Positions 53,939 through 63,697 are shown, counted from the stretch's first letter. The stretch is 64,000 bases of DNA from Micromonospora citrea (GCF_900090315.1 NZ_FMHZ01000002.1:3814501-3878500), one strand, 5' to 3'. The notes: a model not told the origin generated them from the sequence alone. A program made the numbers and translations.

Positions 53939-55776
53939 CGGCCCTCCTCGGGCGTCGGGTGGCGGGCCGGGTCGGCCGGGCCGGGGGACAGCTCCGCCGG
54001 CAGGTCGACGATCCGGGAGCGGAGCAGCTCCCCGAGCGCCTTGGCCTGCGGGTCGAAGCGGGTGGAGGCGGCCACGCCCTGCCCGAGCAGCCCCCGGACG
54101 ACGAAGTTGACCGCCCGCAGGTTCGGCAGCTCGTACCGCTCCACGGTCAGCGGGGCGGTCTCGGGCAGCAGCTCGCGCAGCCGGGCCACGGTGAGCCAGT
54201 CGCGCAGCCACGACCACGTCGCGTCGGTGCGGGCCCAGACGCCGAGGTTGGCGTCGCCGCCCTTGTCGCCGGAGCGGGCCCCGACCAGCTCGCCGAGCGG
54301 CGCGCGCCGGGTCGGGCGGTCGGGCGCCCCGGGCCGGGCCGGGCCGGCCCCGCCTCGGGCACCGGCAGCCGCGTCGGCGGCCCCGGCCGGGCCGGCGGCC
54401 CCGGGCGGTGTGTCGGGCGGGCCGGCTGCGGCCGAACCGTCGGGCGGGCCGACGGCCGGTGTGTCGGGCGGGCCGGCTGCGATCGATCCGTCGGTGCGGG
54501 CCGGCGGCGGGATCGGCACCCGCTTCCCGGATGGCAGCACCGCGACGTGCGGCACGGCGTCCTGCGGCACGGCGTCGGCGGTGAACACCCCGTAGGGCGT
54601 CGCGTCGCCGGGCAGGGTCGTCAGCGTGCAGCCCGGGTAGGAGGCCAGGGCCAGCTCCACCGCGGCCGCCGAGAAGGCCCGCCCGGCCCGCGCCCTGTCG
54701 CCGTCGCGCAGGTGTACGTGCAGCAGGGCGCTCGCCGCCTCGGTGTCGCCGGTGTCGGGGTGGTCGGTACGGGCCAGGGTGAACTCCAGCCCTTCCCCGC
54801 CGACCGCCTCCTCGATCTGGCCCCGCACCAGGGCCGCCTTGGCGGGGATGTCGAGCCCGCAGAGCACGAAGGTCATGGAGTTGCGGAAGCCGCCGAGGTT
54901 GTTGACGCCGACCTTGAGGGTGCCGGGCGGCGGGGTGCCCCGCACGCCGCTCACCCGTACCCGGTCGGGCCCGTCGGCGCTCAGCGCGACCGTGTCGAGC
55001 CGGGTCACCACGTCCGGCCCCAGGTAGGCAGGCCCGCCGACCTCGTAGAGGAGCTGGGCGGTGACCGTCTCGACCGTGACCGCGCCGCCGGTGCCGGGAG
55101 GCTTGGTGATCACGCAGGAGCCGTCCCGGTGCAGCTCGGCGATCGGGAACCCGGGGCGGTTGCCGCCGTCGGGCAGCTCCGTGAAGAAGCTGAAGTTGCC
55201 CCCGGTCACCTGCGCCCCGCACTCGACGAGGTGGCCGGCGACGGTCGCCCCGGCCAGCGCGTCCAGGTCGTCGCGTCCCCAGCCGAACCGCGCGACGGCC
55301 GGCCCGACCACCAGGGACGCGTCGGTGACCCGGCCGGTGACCACCACGTCCGCGCCGCCGTCCAGGCAGGCGGCGATGCCGTACGCGCCCAGGTAGGCGT
55401 TCGCGGTCAGCGCGTCCGGACGGGGCAGGGCGTCGCCCTCGACGTACCCGACGCGCACGGTCAGGCCGAGCCGCTCGGCGAGCGCCCCGATCGCGGCGGC
55501 CAGCCCGGCCGGGTTCAGCCCGCCGGCGTTGGTCACGATCCGCACGCCCCGGTCCAGCGCGGTGCCGAGGCAGCCCTCCAGTTGACGCAGGAACGTCCTG
55601 GCGTAGCCGAGGGAGGGGTCGCGCAGCCGGTCCCGGCCGAGGATCAGCATGGTCAGCTCGGCCAGGTAGTCCCCGGTCAGCACGTCGAGCTCGCCGCCGT
55701 CCAGCATCTCCTGCCAGGCGGTGTGGCGGTCGCCGTAGAAGCCGGAGGCGTTGCCCACCCGGAGCACGTCGCTCAT
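53935..55776 (-). CDS. AtuA-family (DUF1446, acyclic terpene utilization) protein
   Basis: 613 residues, full length for the family. The N-terminal DUF1446 part begins VLRVGNASGFYGDRHTAWQE and contains TNAGGLNPAGLAAAIGAL, DVVVTGRVTDASLVVGPAVA and GGNFSFFTELPDGGNRPGFP. The C-terminal DUF4387-like part contains LVGARSGDKGGDANLGVWAR and ELPNLRAVNFVVRGLLGQGV, after an 80-residue Ala/Gly/Pro linker with repeats. AtuA is required for citronellol/geraniol growth in Pseudomonas but its reaction is unknown. Here it is embedded between a TIGR03084 gene and a dehydrogenase with 4-nt overlaps on both sides. Confidence 0.92.
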   Translation of the reverse strand: MSDVLRVGNASGFYGDRHTAWQEMLDGGELDVLTGDYLAELTMLILGRDRLRDPSLGYARTFLRQLEGCLGTALDRGVRIVTNAGGLNPAGLAAAIGALAERLGLTVRVGYVEGDALPRPDALTANAYLGAYGIAACLDGGADVVVTGRVTDASLVVGPAVARFGWGRDDLDALAGATVAGHLVECGAQVTGGNFSFFTELPDGGNRPGFPIAELHRDGSCVITKPPGTGGAVTVETVTAQLLYEVGGPAYLGPDVVTRLDTVALSADGPDRVRVSGVRGTPPPGTLKVGVNNLGGFRNSMTFVLCGLDIPAKAALVRGQIEEAVGGEGLEFTLARTDHPDTGDTEAASALLHVHLRDGDRARAGRAFSAAAVELALASYPGCTLTTLPGDATPYGVFTADAVPQDAVPHVAVLPSGKRVPIPPPARTDGSIAAGPPDTPAVGPPDGSAAAGPPDTPPGAAGPAGAADAAAGARGGAGPARPGAPDRPTRRAPLGELVGARSGDKGGDANLGVWARTDATWSWLRDWLTVARLRELLPETAPLTVERYELPNLRAVNFVVRGLLGQGVAASTRFDPQAKALGELLRSRIVDLPAELSPGPADPARHPTPEEGR

Positions 55777-56570
55777 GCCGGCACCCCGTTGGCGGCCGCG
55801 GGCGGGCGGCCGGTGCCGGGTGGGCCGGCGAAGGCCTGCGCGACGTCCAGCCACTCGTCGGCGACCGGGCCGGTGGCCGACAGGGCCAGGTCGGCGCGGT
55901 GCCGCCGCTGGGTTACCAGCAGGCAGAAGTCGAGCGCGGGGCCGGTGACCAGGTCGGTGGCGTCGGCCGGCCCGTACGCCCAGGTGCCGCCGCCGGGCGC
56001 GGCCAGCTCGACCCGCACGGGTGCCGTCGGCACCGGCCTGCCGTGGGCGGCGAAGCTGTGGCCGAGGGTACGGAAGCCCAGGTGCGCGACGTGCCGGAGC
56101 CGTGCCGTGGCGGGGCGGACGAGCCCGAGCGCGTCGGCCACGTCCGCGCCGTGCGCCCAGGTTTCCATGATCCGGGCGGTGGCCATCGACGCGGGCGACA
56201 TCCGGGTGCCGAACCAGGGCAGCTTTTCGCCCTCGGGCACGTCCGCCAGGGCGGCGGCGAGCGCGGCCCGCCCGACACGCCAGCGGGGCAGCAGCTCGGC
56301 CGGCGGCGCGAGGAACTCCTCCGCACCCGCGTCGACGAGCCGGGCCGGATCGGGGGCGGCGACGACGGAGGCGAAGAACGCCTCGGGGTCGGTGGCGGCG
56401 AGCAGCGCCACCCGGTCGGTCCAGGCGAGGTGTGCGACCTGGTGCGCGACGCTCCAACCGGGTGCCGGGGTGGGGCGCGCCCAGTCGTCGGTCGGCAGGT
56501 CGCGCACGAGTCCGTCCAGGTGCTCGGACTCGTCGGCCAGATCCGCGAGCAGGTCCTTGAGGTCGACCAT
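55773..56570 (-). CDS. TIGR03084 family (DinB-like metal enzyme fold) protein
   Basis: 265 residues of the mycothiol-dependent/DinB-like superfamily. LLADLADESEHLDGLVRDLP, then WSVAHQVAHLAWTDRVALLA with the metal His of the DinB fold, and MATARIMETWAHGADVADAL with the second His. Members occur mainly in actinobacterial acyl-CoA clusters; the reaction is unknown. ATG 56570 has GGAGG upstream; the stop overlaps the AtuA start (ATGA). It is the first structural gene behind the TetR gene, 48 nt after its stop. Confidence 0.88.
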   Translation of the reverse strand: MVDLKDLLADLADESEHLDGLVRDLPTDDWARPTPAPGWSVAHQVAHLAWTDRVALLAATDPEAFFASVVAAPDPARLVDAGAEEFLAPPAELLPRWRVGRAALAAALADVPEGEKLPWFGTRMSPASMATARIMETWAHGADVADALGLVRPATARLRHVAHLGFRTLGHSFAAHGRPVPTAPVRVELAAPGGGTWAYGPADATDLVTGPALDFCLLVTQRRHRADLALSATGPVADEWLDVAQAFAGPPGTGRPPAAANGVPA

Positions 56571-56618
56571 GGTGCCTCCGGTGCGGGTCGGGCCGGCCGG
56601 GCCGGTCAGGGGCGGCGG

Positions 56619-57221
56619 TCAGGGCGCGAGCAGGGTGGAGAGCTGGCGTTTCCAGGTGGTGAGCAGGGCGGCGCGGCGGGTCGAGTCGTCGTTGAGCAGG
56701 TTGGCCACGCCGAGGCCGCGCAGCAGGTCGAGGGTGGCCTGCACCGCCTCGCGTACGCCCGGCCGGCGCTCGTCCACGTCGAGCAGCGCGACGGTGAGCC
56801 GGTGCATCTCGCGGCCGACCCGGGCCTCCAGGGGCAGCAGGGCCTCGCGCAGCTCCCGGTCGGTCCGCGCGGCGACCCACAGCTCGAGGGCGGCGACGAA
56901 GAGCGGGCCGGTGAACGAGGTGGCGAGCAGGTCGATCACCCGGTCGAGCCGCTGCGGGCCGGGCGGCAGCGCCTCGGCCTCGGTGCGCAACTCCTCGGCC
57001 CGCCGTTCGGTGAGGTGCGTGACGGCGGCGGTGACCAGCGCGGCCTTGGTGGGGTAGTGGTGCAGCTGGGCGCCGCGCGAGACGCCGGCCCGGGCCGCGA
57101 CGACGGTGGTGGTGGTGCCCGCCCAGCCGTGCTCGACCAGGCACTCGACGGTCGCCTCCAGCAGCCGGGCCTTGGTGGCGCGGCTGCGTTCCTGCTGAGG
57201 GACGCGGATCGATGCGGGCAC
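56619..57221 (-). CDS. TetR family regulator of the acyl-CoA operon
   Basis: 200 residues. The N-terminal helix-turn-helix is QERSRATKARLLEATVECLV then TTTTVVAARAGVSRGAQLHH and YPTKAALV. The C-terminal ligand-binding domain is helical (FTGPLFVAALELWVAARTDR). GTG 57221 is the first sensible start; no clear ribosome site. A CAGTC-AA-GACTG palindrome lies 29 bp upstream. Being the first gene of the seven-gene unit, it probably represses its own operon and responds to an acyl-CoA. The effector is inferred. Confidence 0.9.
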   Translation of the reverse strand: MPASIRVPQQERSRATKARLLEATVECLVEHGWAGTTTTVVAARAGVSRGAQLHHYPTKAALVTAAVTHLTERRAEELRTEAEALPPGPQRLDRVIDLLATSFTGPLFVAALELWVAARTDRELREALLPLEARVGREMHRLTVALLDVDERRPGVREAVQATLDLLRGLGVANLLNDDSTRRAALLTTWKRQLSTLLAP

Positions 57222-57249
57222 GGGGACAGCGTGCCGCCCGGGAAACAAA

Positions 57250-57261
57250 CAGTCAAGACTG
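57250..57261. promoter_or_regulatory. palindromic operator candidate for the acyl-CoA operon
   Basis: CAGTC-AA-GACTG, perfect 12-bp palindrome, overlapping a minus-strand TTGACT (-35-like) element and followed by an AAACAAAC tract. This is the only AT-rich spot in the region. Confidence 0.55.
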
Positions 57262-57290
57262 ACTTTTTCTGGGGTCGGCAGTGGATGGTC

Positions 57291-57386
57291 GCTGCCCGCG
57301 TGGACCCGCTGCCTTTCGGGGGGCCTGCCCGCGCGGACCCGCTGCCTTTCGAGGGCCTGCCCGCGCGGATCCGCTGCCTTCCGGCG
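57291..57386. repeat. 32-bp tandem repeat upstream of the TetR gene
   Basis: Three copies begin at 57291, 57323 and 57355, core CCGCTGCCTTTCG. A CTCGAC hexamer run (57458-57480) follows. The 57222-57676 gap contains no gene. Confidence 0.85.
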
Positions 57387-57417
57387 CAGCTGGATGGCCT
57401 GTCGGCTGCTGTGGAAC

Positions 57418-57639
57418 TGATGTCGTAAACGATTCACCCCCGACCGCGCCGGCCGCACGACCTCGACCTCGACCTCGACCAAGGGCTGGGCCGAAGAGCG
57501 AGACGGCTGTCGTCGTTCGACGGTGCCGCCGGATCAGGTGGGCGGCCAGGAGCTGCGCCGACCGCCCTCGCGTCGGCCGCGACCTCCCGGATCCGACCGT
57601 GACGCGGCGCGCTCGCCGGTGATGTCGTAGACGACTCAG
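57418..57639. repeat. paired 19-bp motif TGATGTCGTA-ACGA-TCA
   Basis: TGATGTCGTAAACGATTCA (57418-57436) and TGATGTCGTAGACGACTCA (57621-57639), 17 of 19 identical, 203 bp apart in direct orientation. Each has an internal TCGT-2nt-ACGA palindrome. They could be binding sites or the ends of a duplicated segment; the intervening sequence is otherwise featureless. Confidence 0.6.
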
Positions 57640-57676
57640 CTCGACAGGGCGTGCGGGGTATCCCGCCCGGCCGTCC

Positions 57677-58420
57677 TCAGCGGCCGTCGCGCGGGGCGAA
57701 CACCGCGAGCGCCGTGGCGTCGCTGTGCCGGGAGCGCAGGTATTCGTCCGCCCACTCGGCGGCGTCGGGGTAGCCCGACTCGGCGGCCACCCGGGCGCAG
57801 GCGGCGTCCACGTCGAAGTGGGTACGCCGCAGGTGCACCCCGGGCCCGAGGAGCGCCCAGTAGGCACCCGGCCCGCCGTAGGGCATCCCGACGCTGCCCG
57901 GGTTGACGACCAGCCGCCGGTCGGCCAACCGGGTGAACGGCATGTGGGTGTGCCCGCAGACCACGGTCCCGACATCGGCCGGCACCTCGGCGAGCACCTC
58001 CGCCCAGCGTTCCATCCGGGAGTCGACGAGCACGACCTCCTCGTCGTCGCGAGGAGTGGCGTGGCAGAACAGCACCGGACCGAGGCCGGCGACCTCCAGG
58101 GTCACCGTCAGCGGCAACGCCGCCAGCCGCTCCAGGTGGTCGACGCGGAGCCGCTCGGCGGCCCAGTTCGACACGTCGATCGGGGACTTACGGCCGGCGC
58201 GGGACTCCACCAGCTCGCGGTCGGCGTTGCCACGCACCCAGCAGACCCGGTCGCCGAGGCCGGCGAGCAGGTCCAGCACCTCGACCGGCTGCGGGCCGGC
58301 CGCGATGTCGCCGGTGAGCACGATCAGGTCGGCGGCGGCGACGTCCGGCTCGGCCAGCACGGCCTCCAGCGCGGGCAGCACCCCGTGGATGTCGGAGAGA
58401 ACGGCGACGCGGTCCAGCAT
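57677..58420 (-). CDS. YfcE/MJ0936-type metallophosphoesterase
   Basis: 247 residues, calcineurin-like fold: VAVLSDIHGVLPALEAVLAE, DLIVLTGDIAAGPQPVEVLD, VRGNADRELVE (GNAD in place of GNHD), LFCHATPRDDEE and VVCGHTHMPFTR, ending LVVNPGSVGMPYGG, a signature of the YfcE group of phosphodiesterases. Probably cytoplasmic. It ends the interrupting segment; repeat DNA and crp follow upstream. An AGGGTGG-like ribosome site precedes ATG 58420. Confidence 0.9.
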   Translation of the reverse strand: MLDRVAVLSDIHGVLPALEAVLAEPDVAAADLIVLTGDIAAGPQPVEVLDLLAGLGDRVCWVRGNADRELVESRAGRKSPIDVSNWAAERLRVDHLERLAALPLTVTLEVAGLGPVLFCHATPRDDEEVVLVDSRMERWAEVLAEVPADVGTVVCGHTHMPFTRLADRRLVVNPGSVGMPYGGPGAYWALLGPGVHLRRTHFDVDAACARVAAESGYPDAAEWADEYLRSRHSDATALAVFAPRDGR

Positions 58421-58482
58421 CGTTCCACCCTGACCGCCGGGCGGGGCCGGAGTCCAGCGATTCTGCCCCGGGCAGACGGCCC

Positions 58483-58608
58483 CGCGTCAGACGCAGCCCG
58501 CGACGGAGGGCCGCGTCAGACGCAGCCCGCGCTGGAGGGCCGCGTCAGACGCACACCGCGCTGGAGGACGGCGTCAGACGCAGCCCGCCCGAGGACCGCG
58601 TCAGACGC
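58483..58608. repeat. 29-bp tandem repeats of the crp stop region
   Basis: Units start at 58483, 58512, 58541, 58570 and 58597. Each contains the palindrome GCGTC-A-GACGC, which on the minus strand holds a TGA; the last copy contains the crp stop codon itself (58601-58603). Twenty-nine is not a multiple of three, so the successive TGAs fall in different frames. Confidence 0.92.
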
Positions 58609-59278
58609 GGGCGCGGCGGGCCAGGCGCTCCGGGTCCAGGATGATGATGCTCTTGCCGTCCAGGCGCAGCCAGCCGCGCGAGGCGAAGTCGGCGAGCGCC
58701 TTGTTGACGGTCTCCCGGGAGGCGCCGACGAGCTGGGCGATCTCCTCCTGGGTGAGGTCGTGGGTCACTCGCAGCACGCCGCCGTCGCGGGTGCCGAAGC
58801 GGCCGGCCATCTGGAGCAGGTTCTTCGCGACGCGACCGGGCACGTCGGTGAAGATCAGGTCGGCCAGCGAGTCGTTCGTCCGGCGGAGCCTGCGGGCCAG
58901 CACCCGGAGCAGCTGCTCGGCGATCTCCGGCCGGTTGTTCAGCCACGGGCGGAGGGCCTGCTTGCGCAGCCGCACCAGGCGGGTGTCGGTGACCGCCGTG
59001 GCCGTCGCCGTGCGCGGGCCGGGGTCGAAGAGCGACAGCTCGCCCACCATGTCCGACGGGCCCATCACCGCGATCAGGTTCTGCCGGCCGTCGGCCGCCC
59101 GCCGGCCCACCTTGATCTTGCCGGACAGCAGGATGTAGAGACTGTCGCCGGGCTCGCCCTCGTTGAAGACGATCTCGCCCTTGCGGACCTCGAGCGTCTC
59201 CATCTCCTTGGCGAGCGCCTCGGCAGCCTCCGGGTCGACGCCCTGGAAGATCCCGCTGCGGGCCAGTACCTCGTCCAT
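58601..59278 (-). CDS. crp: Crp/Fnr family cAMP-responsive regulator
   Basis: 225 residues, matching M. tuberculosis Crp (Rv3676) in length and setting. The cyclic-nucleotide-binding domain has [20 protein letters not shown] and the phosphate-binding [18 protein letters not shown] (Arg-Thr). The dimer helix follows, then the winged helix-turn-helix [26 protein letters not shown] precedes ATG 59278 and TAGACT (59349-59354) may be its -10. The class III cyclase gene 17 kb away could supply its ligand. It is divergent from cbiZ. Confidence 0.95.
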   Translation of the reverse strand: MDEVLARSGIFQGVDPEAAEALAKEMETLEVRKGEIVFNEGEPGDSLYILLSGKIKVGRRAADGRQNLIAVMGPSDMVGELSLFDPGPRTATATAVTDTRLVRLRKQALRPWLNNRPEIAEQLLRVLARRLRRTNDSLADLIFTDVPGRVAKNLLQMAGRFGTRDGGVLRVTHDLTQEEIAQLVGASRETVNKALADFASRGWLRLDGKSIIILDPERLARRARV

Positions 59279-59495
59279 CGCGCACCTCCACCTGCGCGTG
59301 CCGTCTTCTCGGCCGGGTCCGCCGTCCGCTGATCCCTCGCGCGTCGCCAGTCTAGGCGCACGTGAGCTGGAATCAGAGGTGCACCCCTGGAATCTTGATC
59401 GTTGGGTGTAACCCCAGCGACGTGATCGAGCAGTAAGATCGCGCGCTCGCCGGGTGCCGGCGGGTCGGCGGACGACGGGTCGTAGGGTCACCCCT

Positions 59496-60158
59496 GTGCT
59501 GAGCGAACCCGTGCTGGCCGCCCGTCGGGAGGACGGTCGGGACGTCCCGCTGCTCGTCTGGCGCGCCGACCGGCCGCTGCGCGCGGTCAGTTCCGCGCCG
59601 CTGGGCGGCGGGCTCGGCGCCCGGCACTGGGTCGTCAACGCCACCGTACCCATGACGTACGACCGGGACGACCCCGCCGACCACCTGGCCGGGCTGGCCG
59701 ACGGGCTCGACCTCGACGGGCCCGGGGTGGGCCTGCTGACCGGGGTCGACGTGGCCGAGGTGGTCGCGCGGGCGGACACCGGCGTGCGCGTCTGGGCCAC
59801 CGTCGGCCTGGGCACCCCGATCCGGGCGGCGGAGCCCGGCCGGGCGGTGCTCGCCCAGCGGGTCGGCACGGTCAACATCGTCGTGTACGTCCCGGCGCGG
59901 CTCGGCGACGCCGCCCTGGTCAACGCGGTGGCCACCGCCACCGAGGCGAAGGCGCAGGCGATCGCCGAGCTGGGCCTGCCGGGCACCGGCACCCCGACGG
60001 ACGCGGTCGCCGTGCTCTGCCCGGTCGACGGCCCGGAGTCGGCGTACGGCGGACCCCGCTCGACCTGGGGCGCTCCGCTGGCCCGGGCCGTGCACGCCGC
60101 GGTGACGGCCGGCGGGCGCGGCACCGTCGTTCCGTGGTCCGAACGACCGGCCGGCTGA
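59496..60158 (+). CDS. cbiZ: adenosylcobinamide amidohydrolase
   Basis: Removes the aminopropanol arm from adenosylcobinamide so that scavenged corrinoids can re-enter coenzyme B12 synthesis. The 220-residue protein consists of the CbiZ domain: [60 protein letters not shown] and [15 protein letters not shown]. No other cobalamin gene is in the window. GTG 59496 is preceded at 7 nt by TAGGGT (59483-59488) with no ribosome site, indicating a leaderless mRNA. Confidence 0.9.
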   Translation: MLSEPVLAARREDGRDVPLLVWRADRPLRAVSSAPLGGGLGARHWVVNATVPMTYDRDDPADHLAGLADGLDLDGPGVGLLTGVDVAEVVARADTGVRVWATVGLGTPIRAAEPGRAVLAQRVGTVNIVVYVPARLGDAALVNAVATATEAKAQAIAELGLPGTGTPTDAVAVLCPVDGPESAYGGPRSTWGAPLARAVHAAVTAGGRGTVVPWSERPAG

Positions 60159-60214
60159 ACATTCGTCCGAATGGCCCTCGTTTCGTCGATGCGTACCCGA
60201 TAGGGTCGCGCTCG

Positions 60215-61375
60215 ATGTACGCTGCCGCCTTCCTTCCGCCCCGCCGCCTCGCGCTCGCCCTGGGCGCGTTGCTCGCCGTCCTGCTCGCCGCCGGCTGCGG
60301 CGACCCCGGCTCCGGGGGCGACCCGGTCTGGGAGACCGGCAAGGGCGGTGGCGGCACCGGCACCGGCGCCCCGGCCCGGTCCGGCGAGCCGAGCTCGCCC
60401 GCCGAGCAGGCGATCTCGCTCTCCGCCACCGGCGACATCATCATGGGCAACGCGCCGAACCGGCTGCCCGCCAAGGGCGGGAAGGGCTTCTTCGACTCCG
60501 TCGAGAAGGCGCTCGCCGCCGACCTGGTGATGGGCAACCTGGAGGAGCCGCTCACCGTCGACACCGGCACCGGCAAGTGCGGCCCGAACTCCACCCGCTG
60601 CTTCCAGTTCCGCGCCCCGCCGGACTACGCGGCGCACCTGCGCGACGCCGGCTTCGACCTGCTCAACCAGGCCAACAACCACGGCTACGACTTCGGCCCG
60701 AAGGGCTACGAGAACACCCAGAAGGCCCTGGAGAAGTACGACCTCGCGCACACCGGGGCGCCCGACCAGATCACCGTGGTCGACGTCAAGGGGGTCAAGG
60801 TCGCGGTGGCCGGCTTCTCGTCGTACGTCTGGTCCAACAGCCTCGTCGACATCGCCGCGGCGAAGAAGGTGATCACCAAGGCCGCCGGCATGGCCGACGT
60901 CGTCGTCGTGCAGGTGCACATGGGCGGCGAGGGGGCCGACAAGACGCGGGTGCGTCCCGGCACCGAGATGTTCCTCGGCGAGAACCGGGGCGACCCGGTC
61001 AAGTTCTCCAAGGCGATGATCGACGCCGGCGCCGACCTGATCGTCGGGCACGGCCCGCACGTGCTGCGCGGCATGGAGTTCTACAAGGGCCGGCTGATCG
61101 CGTACAGCCTGGGCAACTTCGCGGGCGGGGGCAACTCGCTGAGCAACGCCGGCCGGCTCGGCTGGGGCGGGGTGCTCAAGGTGTCGCTGAAGCCGGACGG
61201 CAGCTGGGCCGGGGGCTCGTTCGTCTCGACGTACATGAACTCCGCCGGCAAGCCGACCATGGACGGCGACGACCGCGGCCTGGGCCTCGTGAAGCAGCTC
61301 AGCAGGAGCGACTTCCCGGAGACCGGTGCCCGGTTCGACGACTCCGGCGCGATCAGCCCGCCGCAGGGCGGCTGA
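60215..61375 (+). CDS. CapA family lipoprotein
   Basis: 386 residues, of the CapA/PgsA (poly-gamma-glutamate synthesis) metallophosphoesterase-like family, exported and lipid-anchored (lipobox LLAAGC). Conserved blocks are [77 protein letters not shown] and [20 protein letters not shown], then [11 protein letters not shown]. No PgsB/C genes accompany it, so the role is probably in envelope polymer metabolism of unknown kind. TAGGGT (60201-60206) ends 8 nt before the ATG; leaderless. Confidence 0.9.
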   Translation: MYAAAFLPPRRLALALGALLAVLLAAGCGDPGSGGDPVWETGKGGGGTGTGAPARSGEPSSPAEQAISLSATGDIIMGNAPNRLPAKGGKGFFDSVEKALAADLVMGNLEEPLTVDTGTGKCGPNSTRCFQFRAPPDYAAHLRDAGFDLLNQANNHGYDFGPKGYENTQKALEKYDLAHTGAPDQITVVDVKGVKVAVAGFSSYVWSNSLVDIAAAKKVITKAAGMADVVVVQVHMGGEGADKTRVRPGTEMFLGENRGDPVKFSKAMIDAGADLIVGHGPHVLRGMEFYKGRLIAYSLGNFAGGGNSLSNAGRLGWGGVLKVSLKPDGSWAGGSFVSTYMNSAGKPTMDGDDRGLGLVKQLSRSDFPETGARFDDSGAISPPQGG

Positions 61376-61437
61376 CCGCACGGGGCGCGGCGCGTGGCCC
61401 CGGCGGACGGTCACCCCGGCGACGTAGGCTGGCCGGC

Positions 61438-62226
61438 GTGACCATCAGCTCCGCCCGCCCCGCCGAGACCGACCTCGGGCGTACGCGCCGTGCCCGACGG
61501 ATCGGCCGGGTGCTCACCGAGACCCACCCCGACGCGCACTGTGAGCTCGATCACTCCAGCCCGCTGGAGCTGGCCGTCGCGACGATCCTCTCCGCGCAGT
61601 GCACGGACAAGAAGGTCAACGAGGTCACCCCGAAGCTCTTCGCCCGCTACCCGACCGCCGCCGACTACGCCGGGGCCGACCGGGCGGAGCTGGAGGAGCT
61701 GATCCGGCCCACCGGCTTCTACCGCAACAAGACCGACTCGCTGATCAAGCTCGGCCAGGCCCTCGTCGACCGGTACGACGGCCGGGTCCCCGGCAAGCTC
61801 GCCGACCTGGTGACGCTGCCCGGCATCGGCCGCAAGACCGCCAACGTCATCCTCGGCAACGCCTTCGACGTGCCCGGCATCACCGTCGACACTCACTTCG
61901 GGCGGCTGGTGCAGCGCTGGCAGCTGACCGCCGAGACCGACCCGGTGAAGGTCGAGCACGCGATCGGGGCGCTCTTCCCCCGGCGCGACTGGACGATGCT
62001 GTCGCACCGGGTCATCTTCCACGGCCGGCGGGTCTGCCACGCCCGCAAGCCCGCCTGCGGCGCGTGCACGCTGGCGAAGCTCTGCCCGTCGTACGGCACC
62101 GGGCCGACCGAGCCGGCGGCGGCTGCCAAGCTGCTCAAGGGCCCCCGGGCCCGGGACCTGGCGGTGGCGGCCGGCGTCGATCCCGAGCTGGTGCCGGTCC
62201 AGGCCATCGTGGCGGAGGCGCCGTGA
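61438..62226 (+). CDS. nth: endonuclease III
   Basis: Base-excision DNA glycosylase/AP lyase for oxidised pyrimidines, 262 residues. [18 protein letters not shown], the helix-hairpin-helix [20 protein letters not shown] with the catalytic Lys, [12 protein letters not shown] with the catalytic Asp, and the 4Fe-4S loop [17 protein letters not shown] (C-x6-C-x2-C-x5-C) are intact. A 40-residue C-terminal extension is typical of actinobacteria. GTG 61438 follows TAGGCT (61425-61430) by 7 nt, suggesting a leaderless transcript that continues through the TlpA-like and NUDIX genes. Confidence 0.96.
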   Translation: MTISSARPAETDLGRTRRARRIGRVLTETHPDAHCELDHSSPLELAVATILSAQCTDKKVNEVTPKLFARYPTAADYAGADRAELEELIRPTGFYRNKTDSLIKLGQALVDRYDGRVPGKLADLVTLPGIGRKTANVILGNAFDVPGITVDTHFGRLVQRWQLTAETDPVKVEHAIGALFPRRDWTMLSHRVIFHGRRVCHARKPACGACTLAKLCPSYGTGPTEPAAAAKLLKGPRARDLAVAAGVDPELVPVQAIVAEAP

Positions 62227-62903
62227 ACCGGCGCACCGCCCCGGCCCGCGCCGCCGGCCACCGCCCCCGTCGTCGCCGGGCCGGCCTCGCCGTCCTGCTC
62301 GTACCCGTGCTGCTCGCCGCCGCCGGGTGCACCGCCGCCGGCACCGAGGAGGAGAGCGGCCCGTCCGGCCGGCAGGAGGCCGCCGCCAACCGGCCGTCGC
62401 CCTTTCAGGACTGCGCGGCGCTCGGCACGCCGCCCGCCGCCGCGGCGCCGGTCGACCTGCCGGCCGCACCCGCGGGCGCGGCGGAGCTGCCCGAGCTGAC
62501 CCTGGACTGCTTCACCGGCGGCACTCCCGTCGCCCTGCGGGACGTGCGCGGCCCGGCGGTGGTCAACGTCTGGGCCTCCTGGTGCCCGCCCTGCCGGGGG
62601 GAGCTGCCCGCCTTCCAGCGGCTCAGCGAGCGGGCCGCCGGCCAACTGCGGGTGGTCGGGGTGAACAGCGGGGACAGCCGCGAGGGCGCCCAGGCGATCG
62701 GGGAGGACTTCGGGGTCCGCTTCCCGGTGCTGGTCGACCGGGGTGAGCGGCTGAAGCAGGAGTTGCGGCGCAAGGCCATCCCACTGACGGTCTTCGTCGA
62801 CGGGCAGGGCCGCGTCCGGCACATCGACTCCTCCGGCCAGCTCGACGACGCCCGCCTGGCGGCGCTGGTCCGGCAGCACCTCGGCCTGGCGGTGCCGGCG
62901 TGA
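62223..62903 (+). CDS. TlpA/ResA-like thioredoxin-fold lipoprotein
   Basis: Extracytoplasmic thiol-disulfide oxidoreductase, 226 residues. The N-terminus is Arg-rich, followed by a lipoprotein signal ([12 protein letters not shown]) and a Pro/Ala linker. The redox domain has [20 protein letters not shown] with the WCPPC active site and [15 protein letters not shown] with the cis-Pro. It corresponds to Rv3673c in the mycobacterial cluster, where it sits between nth and the NUDIX gene as here. Start and stop overlap both neighbours (GTGA on each side). Confidence 0.93.
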   Translation: MNRRTAPARAAGHRPRRRRAGLAVLLVPVLLAAAGCTAAGTEEESGPSGRQEAAANRPSPFQDCAALGTPPAAAAPVDLPAAPAGAAELPELTLDCFTGGTPVALRDVRGPAVVNVWASWCPPCRGELPAFQRLSERAAGQLRVVGVNSGDSREGAQAIGEDFGVRFPVLVDRGERLKQELRRKAIPLTVFVDGQGRVRHIDSSGQLDDARLAALVRQHLGLAVPA

Positions 62904-63634
62904 GCCATCGGGCGGACGCGGTGGGGCGCGGGGGCGCCGACGTGAGCCGGAGCGCGCCGGGCTGGCTCGACCCGCTGCTGTCCCGGCTCGGCGACGCCCG
63001 CGCCGAGGACTTCACCCGGCTCAGGACGCCTGAGAGCGGCGGGCGGGAGAGCGCCGTGCTGGTGCTGCTCGGCGAGGAGCCCGGCGTCGGGCCGGACGTG
63101 TTGATCCTCCAGCGGGCCGCCGTCCTGCGCAACCACGCCGGTGAGCCGGCCTTCCCCGGCGGCGCGGCCGACCCGGAGGACGCCGACGCCCCGGCCACCG
63201 CGCTGCGCGAGGCCAACGAGGAGGTCGGGCTCGACCCGACCAGCGTCACCGTCCTCGCCGAGCTGCCGAAGCTCTGGATCCCGGTCAGCGACTTCGTGGT
63301 CACCCCCGTGCTCGGCTGGTGGCACACGCCGCACCCGGTGCACCCCCGGGAACCGGCCGAGGTGGCGCACGTGGTCCGGTTGCCGGTCACCGAGCTGGTC
63401 GACCCGGAGAACCGGCTGCGCGTACGCCATCCGAGCGGCTGGATCGGCCCGGCGTTCTCGGCGCGCGGGATGCTGGTCTGGGGCTTCACCGCCGGGGTCC
63501 TGGCCACCCTGCTGGAGCTGGGCGGATGGGCCCGGCCGTGGCCGCGCGACCGGGTCGTCGACCTGCCGCCGCGGGGGGCCAGCCCGGCACCGTCGGCCGG
63601 CACCGACGCGGTCGACGAGACCCCGGTGCGCTGA
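62900..63634 (+). CDS. NUDIX hydrolase, CoA-pyrophosphatase type
   Basis: 244 residues. The CoA-specific NUDIX upstream motif and box are contiguous: LRNHAGEPAFPGGAADPEDA and TALREANEEVGLDPTSV (REANEEVGL is the core). VTPVLGWWHTPHPVHPREPA and the WGFTAGVLATLLEL end fit the NudL/UPF0035 group that cleaves CoA to 3',5'-ADP and phosphopantetheine. GTG 62900 overlaps the previous stop. It corresponds to Rv3672c. Confidence 0.92.
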   Translation: MSHRADAVGRGGADVSRSAPGWLDPLLSRLGDARAEDFTRLRTPESGGRESAVLVLLGEEPGVGPDVLILQRAAVLRNHAGEPAFPGGAADPEDADAPATALREANEEVGLDPTSVTVLAELPKLWIPVSDFVVTPVLGWWHTPHPVHPREPAEVAHVVRLPVTELVDPENRLRVRHPSGWIGPAFSARGMLVWGFTAGVLATLLELGGWARPWPRDRVVDLPPRGASPAPSAGTDAVDETPVR

Positions 63635-63697
63635 ACGGGCGGTCACCTTCCGCACGCGATGGTCATCCCGCGGGCCCCGTGCCCGTACGCTTGACCC

